This document shows, in pieces, positions 34,440 to 46,788 of a stretch of DNA of 64,000 bases. Each line of letters opens with the position of its first letter. The first letter of the stretch is position 1. The position numbers were made by a program, and so were the translations under genes. Source of the stretch: Gnetum montanum (lineage: Eukaryota; Streptophyta; Gnetopsida; Gnetales; Gnetaceae). Location: NCBI GenBank assembly GCA_015680685.1, contig MNCI01001005.1, positions 241,679 to 305,678 of the forward strand. The letters run 5' to 3'. A model generated the notes under the pieces. That model was not told where the DNA came from, searched no databases, and worked only from the letters and a program-made list of their open reading frames with translations.

Positions 34440-34920
34440 ATTTTTTGATGACCATGAGTCAACCAAAACTTCAACATGAGTTATGGTTTATAATACTACA
34501 AGTTGTGGTGTTATGACATGAGCTATAAGTTGGTCAACAAAAAAGATTAAGAATTTCTAAGGATGCCATGAATTCATCATGAATCATGATAAATTTACCT
34601 TATCTGAATGTTTATCATGAATGGACAATTAGTCATGATCATTACTCCATAAGATTATCATGATTCATGATGAAATTTTATTAAGTGATTTTGAATCATG
34701 AGATAATCAAGAGTTATGGTTGATACCATGACATGATCACAAGTTGTGATTAACATGAAAAATTAATCATGAGTCATGGTATTTAACCATAAGTTGTCCA
34801 AATTTATGGTTTGAAGAGAAATGATCTCAATAATATCATGAGTCATGGTGGAATTATAGTTTTGAAGTTTGCAATACCTTGACTTGATGACAAATCATGG
34901 TTAAACTATTTTTTGAGAAT
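34440..34920. repeat. Cluster of CATGA(G/T)TCATG-type motifs
   Basis: Within about 480 bp the near-palindromic words ATCATGATTCATGAT, CATGAATCATGAT, CATGAGTCATGGT and CATGACATGATCA recur more than ten times in both orientations, at irregular 20-60-bp spacing. No frame or LTR explains them. Confidence 0.55.
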
Positions 34921-35963
34921 TTATTAATATTAGATAATAAATATACAATGAATTTTATATTTTTAGGTTCTCCATAAAATGTTCTATCATCTCAAATAAA
35001 TATCTAGAAATTTCTTCGTTTGAAGAAATGGTAAATTGAATTGAATTTATAGATAATCTTTTAACTTCTAAACTAGATGATTTTAATGTTGAGAACATCA
35101 AGTAAAATAGGTACTAAAGCATCATAAGGAAAATGCTAAGTCAAATGTAGAATGAGTTGGATCTAAATGGTAGATAGAAGAGATAATTAGTAGAGAGGTT
35201 TATATGAGTTGATAAGATAGTATTGAAAATTGACTTTGTAGTAATGAAAATTGTTAATGATAAGAGAATCTCAACTCCCTTAGGTTTCCATCCAATCTTC
35301 TTTAACTTCTTAGAAATAGTACTAGATTCAAGGGTTTCTACTCTCCTTTTCATAAAAATGATTATTTCAAGTAAAAATCTTCAAACTAAAACATAGAAAT
35401 CAAAGGAAATTTTAAGAAGATGTTCAATGATCTTATATTATATCAAATTGTATTCAATACAAGTATGAGCATGTAAAAAATATAGAGATTAGGGTACAAT
35501 CATACAATAGAATGTTTCTATTTGACTCTCTTTCTTACGATTTTAAAATTTTCCAAGATGATTACTTTGATCTTTCTTATTAATGCTGAAATAATAGTCC
35601 TTATTCAATGATCTATCTCCACTTGAACAACAACAGATAAATGATCTATGATGTTCATGAAGAAATGTTCCATCCTTGAATATAAATGGTAAAGCTCAAA
35701 CCTTAATGCTTTTTTTGTATCATAAAGTTGAAGGGATGCTTTTTCCTTCTTCTTTTTTTGTTATTATTCCCCTAACACATCATCCTAATCTAGGATCAGT
35801 TGCCCTATATACCTATTTAGTCAACCTATGCTTGGGTTGATTAATCTTACATTGAAATCTAAAAAATATATATAAACTCTTAGTTTGGTCTTCTTATTTG
35901 ATCTTATTTTTTTATAAATGCACATTTGACAATAATAACTCATATTAAATAGGTTAACCTATG
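34921..35963. other. A+T-rich sequence left of Ath-5, nothing recognised
   Basis: A 70-codon frame on - (35353-35141, MKRRVETLESSTISKKLKKI...) has no family I know and is likely chance. Poly-T runs lie near 35745. This sequence should continue at 42661, the other side of the Ath-5 insertion. Confidence 0.35.
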
Positions 35964-35968
35964 GAAAG

Positions 35969-36527
35969 TGATGAGTGGCAAGGTACTCCTACACTCAACA
36001 ATACGAATACAAGCGTAACTCGCATGATCCGGTCGAACTCCACAGACTAAGTGCCTACACGCCTCATGAAACACTTAAGGTTAATTATTCGTTGTCTTCC
36101 CAAACTTACTTGTATTTTTCATGGTGTATGGTTAAGTAAGTCTGAGGTATATGATTTTTATAGCTTTTCGATTTTATCTCCTATTGTATTGAGGTCAAGG
36201 GTGAATAGACTAATTAACTAACTATAACTAACTAACTAAGGCTTAATTAACCTAGCGTCAGCATCTGTTCCCACTTACTGTTCACACCCTGAACCAATGC
36301 AACCTTGGTTACCAATCACTAATCATTGCTGGGATCACTAAGCGTAACGCACGTGCTTGAAGTGGTCATACTGAGGCACTTAACTAGGAGAGAAGGGCTG
36401 AGAAATATTTAATAACTAATAAAGCATTTAAATGAAAAATAATAAATAACAGTAAATAAAGTCCTAATTAGTCTATTCCATGCACTACAAGGTTTATCCA
36501 AGAAGTTCTTCTTTATTTTCGTACACG
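35969..36527 (-). repeat. 3' LTR of Ath-5, U3 deleted
   Basis: It aligns with 41903-42436 of the 5' LTR up to TACAC, then switches to the internal 3' region. About 220 bp of LTR start and the purine tract are missing. Confidence 0.85.
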
Positions 36528-36627
36528 CCAACGCCAACGCCAAGATTGCACCTTTTGTTGTCCATCCATAAGAGCGCCATTGATCTTACTCCTTGCATAG
36601 CTACTTCAGCACTGATCCATTCCAAGT

Positions 36628-36879
36628 GTTCCCTCCAGATCCAATCCATTGTTTCATGATTGCCATCTACACACACAACACAGTCTTTATATTAGCAAGG
36701 GTAAATGAATTTCAATGTAGTTGATACCTTGCTTTGGTGAAAGTCTATTGGTTGTTCCCTCCAGATCCAATCCATTGTTTCATGATTGCCATCTACACAC
36801 ACAACACAGTCTTTATATTAGCAAGGGTAAATAAATTTCAATGCAGTTGATACCTTTCTTTGGTGAAATTCCATTGGAT
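36628..36879 (-). repeat. 126-bp tandem duplication in Ath-5
   Basis: 36628-36753 and 36754-36879 are nearly identical (GTTCCCTCCAGATCCAATCC ... at both starts) and differ at about five positions. Ath-3 has a single copy of this segment. It spans the intron-like part and the start of the Trp-rich frame. Confidence 0.85.
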
Positions 36880-38261
36880 GAGTTGTGGTATGACTAATTG
36901 TGGATCTGGAGATATAATATTGGTGACTACTGAAGGTGTAGGGGTTAGGAGAAAATCAAAAAAATTGGGCCCTGTACCCCCATGACTAATTGTGAACCTC
37001 CGGTAGTGAGAGAATGGAAAAAGAAAAGGAATAAGAAATATGGATAAAAAGAGACAATGGTAATGTTGATAAAGTGGATGTCAAGATGGAAATGAACAAA
37101 ATAAAATGGATTGCAAAAATGTTAGGGGGAAGAAGTTAACTGGTGCACCAAATAGGAATGTCAGTGGGTCCTCCCCAAAGTAGGCTCATGCCCTTAATAC
37201 CTTGACAAACCCATAGTCAAAGACTTCGTAGGCTCTGGGAATGTCATTTGGAACAAGAGTTAAAGTTTGAACCACAAGAATTTACCAAAAATAAAACAAT
37301 GTGTTAACTAAAATATACACTAATGATACAACTAGCAATGAAGTGATCAATGGAGAGAATGGTGGAGAGGAGAGAATGGAATGGAATCCCAAGAACAAGG
37401 TGGTGTACAGCCCCTTGTGTGCATCATGATTAACATGACTTAGCAAATCCCATTCCAAGTTCGACCTTAAACAAACCACATCCAGTGACTTTGCATTAAT
37501 GCATTTGGCCAATCCATCCTCTTGAAGTAACAAGAATGCATCTCCTAAAGAGCCACCACCATTCCAACGAAACGAAGGAGGAGAGAATGGGAAGCGAGGA
37601 GGGCCTTAGATAGAGGGAACATTTTTATTTTGAGTTCCATAACCAGTGGTTGTAGCCCAAGGGATTATTTGGTCTAAGGGGTGTGCTTTGAATTCTCACT
37701 TCTTCTATTTTTTTATTGTTTTTTTTTTCATTTTATGTGTTTATGCGTGAGAACCACACCATGTAAAGACTTTGTTATTTTTATTTGCTCAACTTCCCGA
37801 TAATTGAGTAACATTAGAACAACAAGAAAAATCAAGAAGAAAACATCAAGTTCCCTTGAGAATGGCTAACAAAAATGCATCAAGTTCCCTTGAAGTCACG
37901 CCCTTTTCAATCCTTGAGTCCTTCCTTAGTTTGAGAAATGCCCAGTCACCAATTCATTATAGTTCTTATTATGAAAGGGATAGTACATTTCCAAGCTGAG
38001 AGAGACCATAGAAACTGGTGGATGAATGGATGAAGTGGACTCATTGCCTGCTATATATAAAAAAAACATACCTTAGTATCAACATCATGACTTAAAGGTA
38101 AAAACCAAACATTAGCAATCAATATGAAAATAGTTCATACCATCATGAAGAACACTTATTGGTGAAAAACTTACAAGGTGAATCACACAATGCACAAAAA
38201 AAAAATGAAAAGTATAACAATTTTGTAAAAAAAAAACAAGAAAAGTTAAAGAAATTTGTAA

Positions 38262-38390
38262 AATAAAAATGTGTAAGACAAAAATGTGTAAAAAAAAAAC
38301 TTGTAAAACAAAAATGTGTGAAACAAAAATGTGTAAGAAAAAAATGTGTAAAACAAAAACGTGTAAAACAAAAATGTGTAAAAAAAAATT
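38262..38390 (-). repeat. 15-16-bp minisatellite in Ath-5 3' region
   Basis: About nine units of AAAAATGTGTAAAAC(A) (+ strand), with A-run length differences. On the element's sense strand it lies in the T-rich tract that follows the post-pol purine motif in Ath-1, -3 and -6, where it exists only as loose TTTTTGTTTTACA repeats. A 99-codon frame across it (38442-38143) is just its translation (THFCF repeats). Confidence 0.75.
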
Positions 38391-38635
38391 GAAAAGGAAC
38401 TAAGGGCCCCAAATTATTATCATAGGTGGCCATCTTCTCCATGATTGAATGGAAAGGGAGAAATCTGAAATAATGAACATCTATTTGAATTTCTTAGAAG
38501 TGCCCAACTTCTCCCTATTGATGTTCTCAGATTAAGGGGTGGAAGTCGGCGACGCTCATATTCCAACGTATCTATGCCTTCGTTGTGGACATGAGTTGTT
38601 CCCCCATTTTGTTCCATGCATATTGGGTTGCTCTT

Positions 38636-39620
38636 TCAACTAGTTTTCAACCACAGGGTGTCCACTACTGGTGTGATTACTACATACAGGCACCTTTCTA
38701 TCTGTGTTTCTAGGGCACACCTGTTGCATGGAAGAGATGCAGAGCATTTCTCCATGTCATCACCTAATGAATCAGTATATGTGATGCATGGAACTTTCTT
38801 CTTCTTGATCTTTCCATAAATATTTACCTTAGATATCTCCAAGGAAAGATCACGGATCCCTAGGCATGCATCTATTGTGCTTAGCCATGCCATTCACACT
38901 ATAATTGGGAAGTCCCCTTTGTCATTGTTAACTTCTATCACTAGGAAATCAGCTAGGTATGACCAACCACATAGTGGTAACTATGTCCTCCACCAATCCC
39001 AAGGGAATGGTGATGGACTGGTCAACCAGCTCTAATTGAATGTTGCTCTTCTTGAGTTGGGGCAGGTTCTAGGCTTGATACATTTCTCGTGAGATTAGGT
39101 TGACTTTGGAACTTGAGTCAAGAAGAGCCTTATGTGGTTCATTCTTGATGACTTGGAGGTAGATTAAGGGATTTCCAGGGTCAAATAGTTTCTTGGGAAG
39201 ATGGCCTACCTTGATATAGTCAATTACGGTATGTGTTAACATAACCGTATGTGTTAAGCTCTGTTGTTGGACTGAAGGGATCTCCGAAGCCTTATGTGTT
39301 GGAAGAGCGTACCTAGACTCAGTCGCTTGTGGTTGTGAGAGCTTTTCTGAGCTTTTGGTTCTAAAGAAAGGTCTTCTCTTTTTATGATTGTCAGAACCAA
39401 TAGTGGGTTGAATGTTTATAGATCTTGTAGCATTACATTGCTGCAGTTGAGTGGGGAGTTCTCCTTGCATTTTTGGAGTAGGTGGTATGGGAACTATCAG
39501 TGGAAGAGAAGCAGATGGATTTGGAGGATGGTAAGGGTGTGGAGTATCTCCTGGAGGAGAAGGAGTCCTTATAAAGTACTCCCAAACTTGGTAGTGACGT
39601 TGGGGAGTTGTATGACCCAT
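38636..39620 (-). pseudogene. Protease region of Ath-5
   Basis: An open Pro-rich linker and protease start at 39620-39069 reach ALLDSSSKVNLISREMYQA; the family motif is DLGSxVNLIS, so the active-site Leu-Gly is lost (DSS). After a break, AWLSTIDACLGIRDLSLEIS and a tail follow (38893-38636). Inactive. Confidence 0.75.
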
Positions 39621-39869
39621 GGAGTCACTTCGAGAAATTAGCTACTACATGTAGTATCCATATGGATCTGGCTACCGGTAAGGGTACTATTGTCTTAGTG
39701 GTGGCATCCTTCATGACTGTGGGTGTTGCCACTGTTGGTGTTACCCGATGGGTTGTGGTGGAGTTCCATTTGGATAGTATGTCAATGGTTGGTGGAACTT
39801 TCTTGGCTTACCTTGGGGATAAGGTAACCTTCGGGGTGTCTACCATTTGTTAAGTCTTAGGTTGAGTGC

Positions 39870-41760
39870 ATACACCCTAGACTCTTGGAGATGTGATGAT
39901 TGGACAACATCCCTTAGGATGGTCATAGTAGTAGATCTCACATCCACCATCATCAACTGTGTCTGAATCCACAACCTCATTAGAGATAGTAATTTTCCCT
40001 TTACCCTTGTGATGTGCAGGGCCTGAATCTCTCTGCTTTTTCTTGTCTTTGTCACTACTTCGTTCCTCCTTAGATTCCTCTACAATTTTCAAGACAATTT
40101 CTATTTTGCTTTCTAAGGAGCTCCATACTTCATCTAACTTAGCTGCTACTTCCATTGTTAGCTTCTAAAGTGACAAGGTTTTTCTATTCACCAACTCTTT
40201 GAGTGGTGACTCATCCTCTTCATCGCAAAATTTCACTCCCCTCTTCTAGAGGGAAGGATCATGGCTATATTCTTTCAGGCTCTCTCATTTTTGTAGTTCA
40301 CCTTCTTTTTTAGCTACTTACTCCAGCAATCGATGTATCTCATGGGATCTAAGTTTTGATAGTCTCCCTTGGGCATAAGTCCCAAGGGTTCTTCTAGTTT
40401 CATACATTAGCCCATCTACGATGTGGCAAAGTTGGTCTCATTGTGCATAACCATGGCTCGGGAAACAATGTAGCAATGCATAATACTGGCCCATGGCAGC
40501 ATCCAAGGGTTCATGATTACCTTGCTTCTATCCTTGGATCTGTTTATGCAAATTAGACACTTTGGAATATGTTTGGTATTTATTGTTGAATAACTCTAAC
40601 ATCGTACTCCATCTCCTAATGGTTTCTGGCTCTAAGGACTGGCACCAACTTTCTGCTTCCTTTATGAGTGTCCTAGGAAACAACTTTAGTTTCTGCTAAT
40701 CATTTTCTATGTTCTGCAAGGCACAGGAATCATGGAATTCCTATAAATGATTTTGTGGATTAGCGTTGTATCCCCCTTCAAATCGTGGGATGTTATTCAT
40801 ATCTAAGTGCTTGATCCAGCTATCTTTTAGATGCCTTGTGGGTATCCTAATTGCCTCCATGATATGTAGCATGAGTTAGGTGGCAAGAAGGGGTTTGTCA
40901 TGATCATTTATTTCATGACATCTATGATATCTACATTGTTCCCTACTTTTCCTTCGTTCATGCCCTTGTCCTCGCTCTCGACTCTCTCGTCAAGGTCTCT
41001 CATTTTGCCTACCTCTATCCTCACCATTATGCTCTTGATGGCTATGTCTAGATGTGGAAGCAGAGGGTGAGTGATGTGATGAAGGGAAAGAAGAAGGAGA
41101 ACCATCACCATGATAATGTTTCTTACCTTCTCTTCTACTGCTACAGCCCTAATTGTGATGACGATCAAAGTGCTTGTCCTTGTCATGTGTTATTGTTCCC
41201 TTAGTGAACAGTTGACATTCATGGTGGTCAGAACCAGGGTTGTGTATCATGGAGCATAGGTTCTGATACCCCACCTTCTCACCATCATTAGGAGGGGGAA
41301 CATATTTTGATAGAGAACCTATTATAAGTGGTTCACCATATCTGATTTCACTTAGGATGTGTGGGCCCCCCTTGCCCTTCAACTGTGTATGTTGGCTCTC
41401 CTGCATTGAGTCCCTTATATGTTGTGCTACTATGGGATGATAATCCTTTCTGTCAAAGTCAACCATAACATATTCAGCATAGAGCTGTGTCATGCCTATT
41501 TGTGCAAGAGCACGAAGGAGCATGTTGGGGACTACACGATCTAGAGGTAACACAATGTTATTTTGCAAGTCTCTCCATCGCAGCTATTTATCTTGATGGA
41601 GGATAAAGGTAAAATCTGGTATATACTCATCGGGATGGGTATATACCACTCAGTATTGTTGAGGAGTTGGCAAATTTTTGTTATGTGTTTTAGACTACCA
41701 ACTATTTCTAATATGATCCCTAGGTGGTGTAATGCTCTTGTGAGAAGAAGAAGAAGACAT
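39870..41760 (-). pseudogene. gag of Ath-5
   Basis: It starts at ATG 41760 (ATGTCTTCTTCTTC, the same start as Ath-3). An open block at 41568-41149 reads MQNNIVLPLDRVVPNMLLRA, and a His/Ser/Arg-rich linker follows. The capsid block (about 40870-40330) aligns with Ath-3 but has many TAG and shifts. The coiled coil and finger region at 40155-39880 is open (EVAAKLDEVWSSLESKIEIV ... CEIYYYDHPKGCCPII), with the second Cys of CX2CX3HX4C replaced by Tyr. Confidence 0.75.
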
Positions 41761-41882
41761 TGTGTCTTATCGGTGTGCTATTTAACCATTATATAAATTT
41801 TTTGTTTAATTAACCCTAAGGTTCATTAAGCTCCCAACAATGCGAGTAATTTCCTATGTTCTACTTAGCATACAAATACTTA

Positions 41883-41901
41883 GTCCCCAGCAATGGCGCC
41901 A
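41883..41901 (-). other. Primer binding site, tRNA-Asp type (Ath-5)
   Basis: On - it reads TGGCGCCATTGCTGGGGAC, two changes from the plant tRNA-Asp complement; the best preserved site of this type here. Confidence 0.9.
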
Positions 41902-41902
41902 A

Positions 41903-42655
41903 TGATGAGTGGCGAGGTATGAGCGTAACACACGCGATCCGGTTGAACTTCACAGACTAAGTGCCTACACGCCTCATGAAAAACTTAAGGTTAATTATTC
42001 TTTGTCTTCCCAGACTTACTTGTATTTGTTACAGTGTATGGTTAAGTAAGTCTGAGGTATATGATTTTTATAGCTTTTCAATTTTATCTCCTATGCTATT
42101 GAGGTCAAGGGTTAAGAGACTAATTAACTAACTCTAACTAACTAACTGAGCCTTAATTAACCTAGCGTTAGCGTCCGGTCCCACTTACCATTCACATCCT
42201 AAACCAATGAAACCTTGGTTACTAGATGCTAATCATTGCTGGGATCACCAAGCGTAACGCACATACTCGAAGTGGTCATACTAAGGCACTTAACTAGGAG
42301 AGAAGGGTTGAGAAATATTTAATGACTAATAAAGCATTTAAATGAAGAATAATAAATAACATTAAATAAAGTCCTAATTAGCCTATTCCATGCACTGCAA
42401 GGTTTATCCAAGAAGTTCTTCTTTATTTCTGTACACAAATATGTGTTTAGGTACAATATCTGCTAGAATAAATATTTGTTCACTTTGGAGTTCCTACTGC
42501 GGCACATGAAAATTAATCTATGTCTGGAGAGGTCAAACTACCAGAGCTTCGCTACGGTCTAAGCCTAGGATGAGAAACAAGGGAGTGCCACCTCTTATTT
42601 ATAGACTTGCCAGTGCACCACGATATCGCGGCCCATGCGATATCACATCCCATCA
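41903..42655 (-). repeat. 5' LTR of Ath-5
   Basis: 753 bp. On - it begins TGATGGGATGTGATATCGCA, has TATAAATA at 42603-42596, and ends GCCACTCATCA next to the priming site. Confidence 0.9.
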
Positions 42656-42660
42656 GAAAG

Positions 42661-44503
42661 GTTGGCCAATCTTGAAAATATGCATTTTAGTCCAGCTGCA
42701 ACTATGCTAAACTCAAGTTAGTTGATCTTTGAAGGGCTTAGTTAACCTTAGGGATAAATAGGTAAACCATGGAAGTGCTACTTTTCTATATTTCTAAACT
42801 TCTTTATCATTTAGATAGGTCAACCTAATAAATAATACTTTTAACATAAATTACTTTTTATCATTTTAAGTTACCTTTCCATTAACAATCATCCTTAATG
42901 GGATGAAGAAATTGGAATTTGAAAAGTGAATTATTACCATTGGATTATCCTTTATCTTCATAATTATTCTTTGAAGGATATTTTTAAGGGATTTCCTTCT
43001 TTCCCATTCAGTGAGAAGTCTCCTCATCATCATTAAAATATCCATCCCCAAAGGTATTACATAGTTGTTCCTCTTTAACTAAACTATCATGAAGTTCTTA
43101 TATTGATGGATACTTGTACTACTTTCTATTGGTTTCCAATCCTATAAAATAGTAAATCATCTAAAAGATATATATTTGTTAAGGTCTCCACAATACCTTG
43201 ATGTATAACTTAATTTGATTCCTTGGAAAATTATAAGATTTTTTCACCTTTCTTTCCTATCATGATGGCAACTTAGGACCAATAGTAGTTGAGAATGATT
43301 CACCACATTCTCAAATAAAACATGTACAATCTTTTACCTTTTGAATTCATTCATTCTAGAGGTTCTTATGCCTTCCACATAGTTTTCCATTTAACTTATA
43401 AGTTAAAATCTCCATATAGATACTAAGAAAAATATACACATCAAAAATAAAATGCAAGAATTTGAATGTATAATCAAACTATTTATTCACAACGCATCTT
43501 CCCTAATAATGACACTAATGATAAGGGCTCCCTTCAAGTGAGAATAGAACAACTATATTAATCGGTACACTTGGTGAACTAGTCATTACCATTGAGAAGA
43601 AACAAAAGTGAAATATAGAGTTTATTTGTGTATCATTTCAAAAGCATAAAAATTATTATAATACATATCTTACATATGATACAAAAATAAATCATGTTAC
43701 CATAGTGAGAAATTAAAATATTTATAATATTTATATATTTTTATATTAAGAATAAGTAAAAAATAAACATACTTATTGCAATCCCTTATTGAACCACTAC
43801 AATGATCACATGTCTAATGAAATTAAAGGCACACTCACATTGCAATTCCTTAAGGGATAGGTGCAATGTAAACACACATGAAAAATAAATAAATGATCAC
43901 TTAGACTATAAACAATGGTTGCTACATCACTTTTTTGAGAAAGCTACCAAAAGGAAGATAAAAAAAGATATGGATAAAAATAATTCAAGATTAAAGAAAC
44001 TATAAATAAGCAAAGATCATATCTTCCCAGAGGGAAATGGTAAAAAATAAATTCATGTAACTAATCCTATTTTATTAGAACAAGGCTAAGAGAATAATGA
44101 TGAGGTTAATGATCTTAATATGTACCTATATTATAATAAGTTGAGGGTTCTAACCCCTTCCCCTTAATAATAAAATAATGAGATGTCATGGGTTCAAGTC
44201 ATAAGATACTTAGTTGGATATTTTCAAGTCATGGGTTCAATTTTGGTGGGTAATACTAAGTTATAAAGTTCTAATTTGACTATGTATCTTGGGGTTGTAT
44301 TTATGTTTTAATTAATTTTGGTTTCAAGATGACAATGTCTTCCTTTAGTGATGGAAATTGGGGTTGATTATCATGCTATGGTGAAAGACCTCATTTGATT
44401 CTAGAAAAATGTTAACATTGGCATTTCCCATGTTCAACCTTTTGAGTCACCATTGTTATCAACATTAAGGATATGACTTTTCAATAGGAAAGTGGAGCTT
44501 GCA
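42661..44503. other. Decayed sequence right of Ath-5, nothing firmly recognised
   Basis: A+T-rich, no clear coding frame. The part at 44180-44330 shares short blocks with the Del-1 LTR near 17570-17700 (GTTCAA..TTTGGTGGGTAATACT..GAGTTATAAA type), so old Del-family LTR sequence may be present. Confidence 0.35.
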
Positions 44504-45793
44504 TGTAAGAACTTGCGAACTAGGCTTAGGCTAGAGAGGGATTACTTAGATAAAAATTAAAAAGTGTAAAATTATATAGATAATAAAATTAAATGGATGC
44601 CAAAAAATTAAATAGATAAAGAAGAAGGCATCTGTGAAATAGATGTGTAGGAGTAAGAAAAATACTACAAAATATAAAATTGTATAAAAGAATATAAAGA
44701 TAATAGTCCTATGCCTACAAAACCTAGCTTGTGCAATGAGAAAAATACGATGTATCCTTATTGCTTAAGCCAAAAATTATAATATATTATTAGAAATATT
44801 ATAGTGGAAATTAGATAAAAAAATACAATATAATGTAAAAATGACAATTACATCAAAGAGGGCATTGGACTCTAATGTTGCTAATAATTAGCCAATTTCC
44901 AATAACTACATAATAGTAAATGTAACATAATTAAAGATTAAATAAAAATTACACTATTCCAAATAGGAAAAAATTAGTAGACAATCTTAAATAAAGTACC
45001 AAATTCATTAATCCTTATTGAACCTTATAGCATATAATCCAAACATTAGTTAAAAATATAATGGTAGGAATAGTAAAAAGCTAAATAATAATTTAATCAT
45101 TAGCTACCTTTTCTAAATTACCCTTATCATAATTTAATCACTTAAAAATCATAGAAATTAAGAAAATCAATTATAAAATTGAGTAGGGTAAACAACTAAT
45201 AAAATATTCACATACAGGTTTGGTTGGAGTCATATGATAACTAGACAATCATGCATATGGGATAACTACAAATATAAGTTAGTCAAATAAATACCAATAA
45301 TATATAGATAGAAAACAAATAATAATAATAATAAATATTTTATAGATAATTATGTAATTAAATAAAATTCCACCACCTCTAATTAAATAAATGAATCAAA
45401 TGAACAAATTGTAGTTCTCGATATATGCTTCCCACATAAATACTCAACTTACCATCATGATTTTCTTCACATGTAGTTACCACAAATTAGCTAACACTCA
45501 TCATGATTTTATTTATGCATAATTTTCTAGCTCACTGCCATGATATGTTTCACATATATTCATTGCAAATTGTTAATGTTGGTAACAAACTAAATTTGAA
45601 GTCGAATGATCAAATGTCAAATATAAATAAACAAACAAATCCTTAGTTGATGGAGAAATGAATCTAAATGCAAAGTAAAGTTAAAGAGATCAAAGATCAG
45701 GAACCGTATTATCAAATCTCTAAAGATAAAACTTAGCTACTACTGAAATGTGTGTTCTAATGGAGATCTAAAATTATAGAAAAATACCAAAAT
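44504..45793 (-). repeat. Partial Del-family LTR, host of Ath-6
   Basis: From TGTAAGAACTTGCGAAC on, it aligns with 15503-16700 of the Del-1 LTR in the same orientation (for example ATTACTTAGATAAAAATT, AAATGGATGCCAA, CCTACAAAACCTA). The match fades at the Ath-6 insertion, and I could not follow it beyond 52248. Confidence 0.7.
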
Positions 45794-45798
45794 GAAAT

Positions 45799-46656
45799 TG
45801 ATGGGATGTGATATCGCATAGGCTGTGATATTGCATATGCGATATCGCATCAGCCGCGATATTGCATCCCATGGGATATCGCGTCTTCCCCTATGATATC
45901 ACATACGCAATATCGTAGTCCACTGCAATTTCTATAAATAAGAAGAAGCTCTCCCTTGTTTCGAATACATAGGTTAGATTGTAGTAAAACTCTAGCAGTT
46001 TGATCCCTTTAGAGATAGATTATTTTCCCATGTCTGCCTGCAGTGTGGTGAATGTAATCGTACGACATCCTTTATTCGAGTGTGATGTACTTGGACACAC
46101 ACATGACTGGAAATAAAGATCGATATTACTTTATCATTGCAACAATTAATTAATTTATTTAATTGTTATTTACTACTTTCATAATTAGTCTCTCTCACCC
46201 TTAAACTCATGTTAGAACATGGAATGAGTACGACTTGATTATGAGCATTTAAGTGTGACTACTTGGTAACCTAGTGGTGTACCTAGGATCTGTGTTTGGT
46301 AATGCTAGTGGTAGTTATGCACGAAGTCCAAGATGTGTACAGATAATCAAGGACTAGATGCTAATTGCACTTAGACTAGTTTAGACTCTCTTACCCTTTT
46401 CCTCCTACCTTAGTTAATCTTAATTTCTATTGCCTTCAGGAGTAGCATTAGGTTAGGAAACCCATCATACACCTCACTCTGGACTAAACCATACTTGATA
46501 AAGATAATACTAGTCCAAGTGGGAAGATAGCAAATTGCAACCTAAGGATTACTATCTAGGTGCCACAACTAGTTCGTATGTGGAGTTCGACTGGATCGCA
46601 CATGAGAACACTCGTATTCGTATGGTTGAGTGTAGGGGGTGCCTTGCCACTCATCA
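45799..46656 (+). repeat. 5' LTR of Ath-6
   Basis: 858 bp, TGATGGGATG to CACTCATCA. The first 120 bp hold seven GATATC/GATATT/AATATC motifs, mostly within CG-flanked palindromes, and TATAAATA follows at about 45933. Confidence 0.92.
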
Positions 46657-46657
46657 T

Positions 46658-46678
46658 TGGCACCATTGCCGGGGATGG
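46658..46678 (+). other. Primer binding site, tRNA-Asp type (Ath-6)
   Basis: TGGCACCATTGCCGGGGA is nearly perfect against the plant tRNA-Asp end. Confidence 0.9.
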
Positions 46679-46788
46679 TGCTAGTTATCTAGATTAGTTA
46701 TATCATACAAGGTCATTGTAAAAGGACTTAACGATATATCTCTTAGAAAGAAGTAAGTATAAAAAGTCACATAAATTCGCACACAACA

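Larger units (their letters stand above)
36494..38450 (-). other. 3' region of Ath-5
   Basis: On - it opens with a purine-motif copy (TTCAATCATGGAGAAG, about 38445), carries another at 36991-36974 (AATTAGTCATGGGGGTAC), and aligns with Ath-3 27480-29130. The Trp-rich frame lies at 36676-36494 (VDGNHETMDWIWREHLEWIS). Confidence 0.6.
35969..42655 (-). mobile_element. Ath-5, Athila-like element without polymerase, with target site duplication
   Basis: It is bounded by GAAAG on both sides (35964-35968 and 42656-42660), a perfect 5-bp duplication, so both ends of one insertion are preserved. On - the order is 5' LTR, tRNA-Asp priming site, gag, protease, 3' region and an incomplete 3' LTR. As in Ath-3, polymerase and integrase are absent and the post-pol block begins with TTTCAGATTTCTCCCTTTCC. 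The 3' LTR lacks its U3, and the purine tract is also lost. Confidence 0.9.

Noticed and set aside
34440-34920. Ordinary satellite array
   Set aside because: Motif spacing is irregular and both orientations occur, so it is not a tandem repeat.
38250-38400. CRISPR-like regular repeat
   Set aside because: Units are contiguous with no spacers, and the context is a plant retroelement.
38143-38442. 99-codon frame on - with THFCF/TRFCF repeats
   Set aside because: It is the translation of the AAAAATGTGTAAAAC minisatellite inside Ath-5; no start context or relative supports a protein.
44160-44260. tRNA-like or SINE head because of repeated GGGTTCAA
   Set aside because: No A box at the right distance, no cloverleaf, and similar words occur in the Del-1 LTR.
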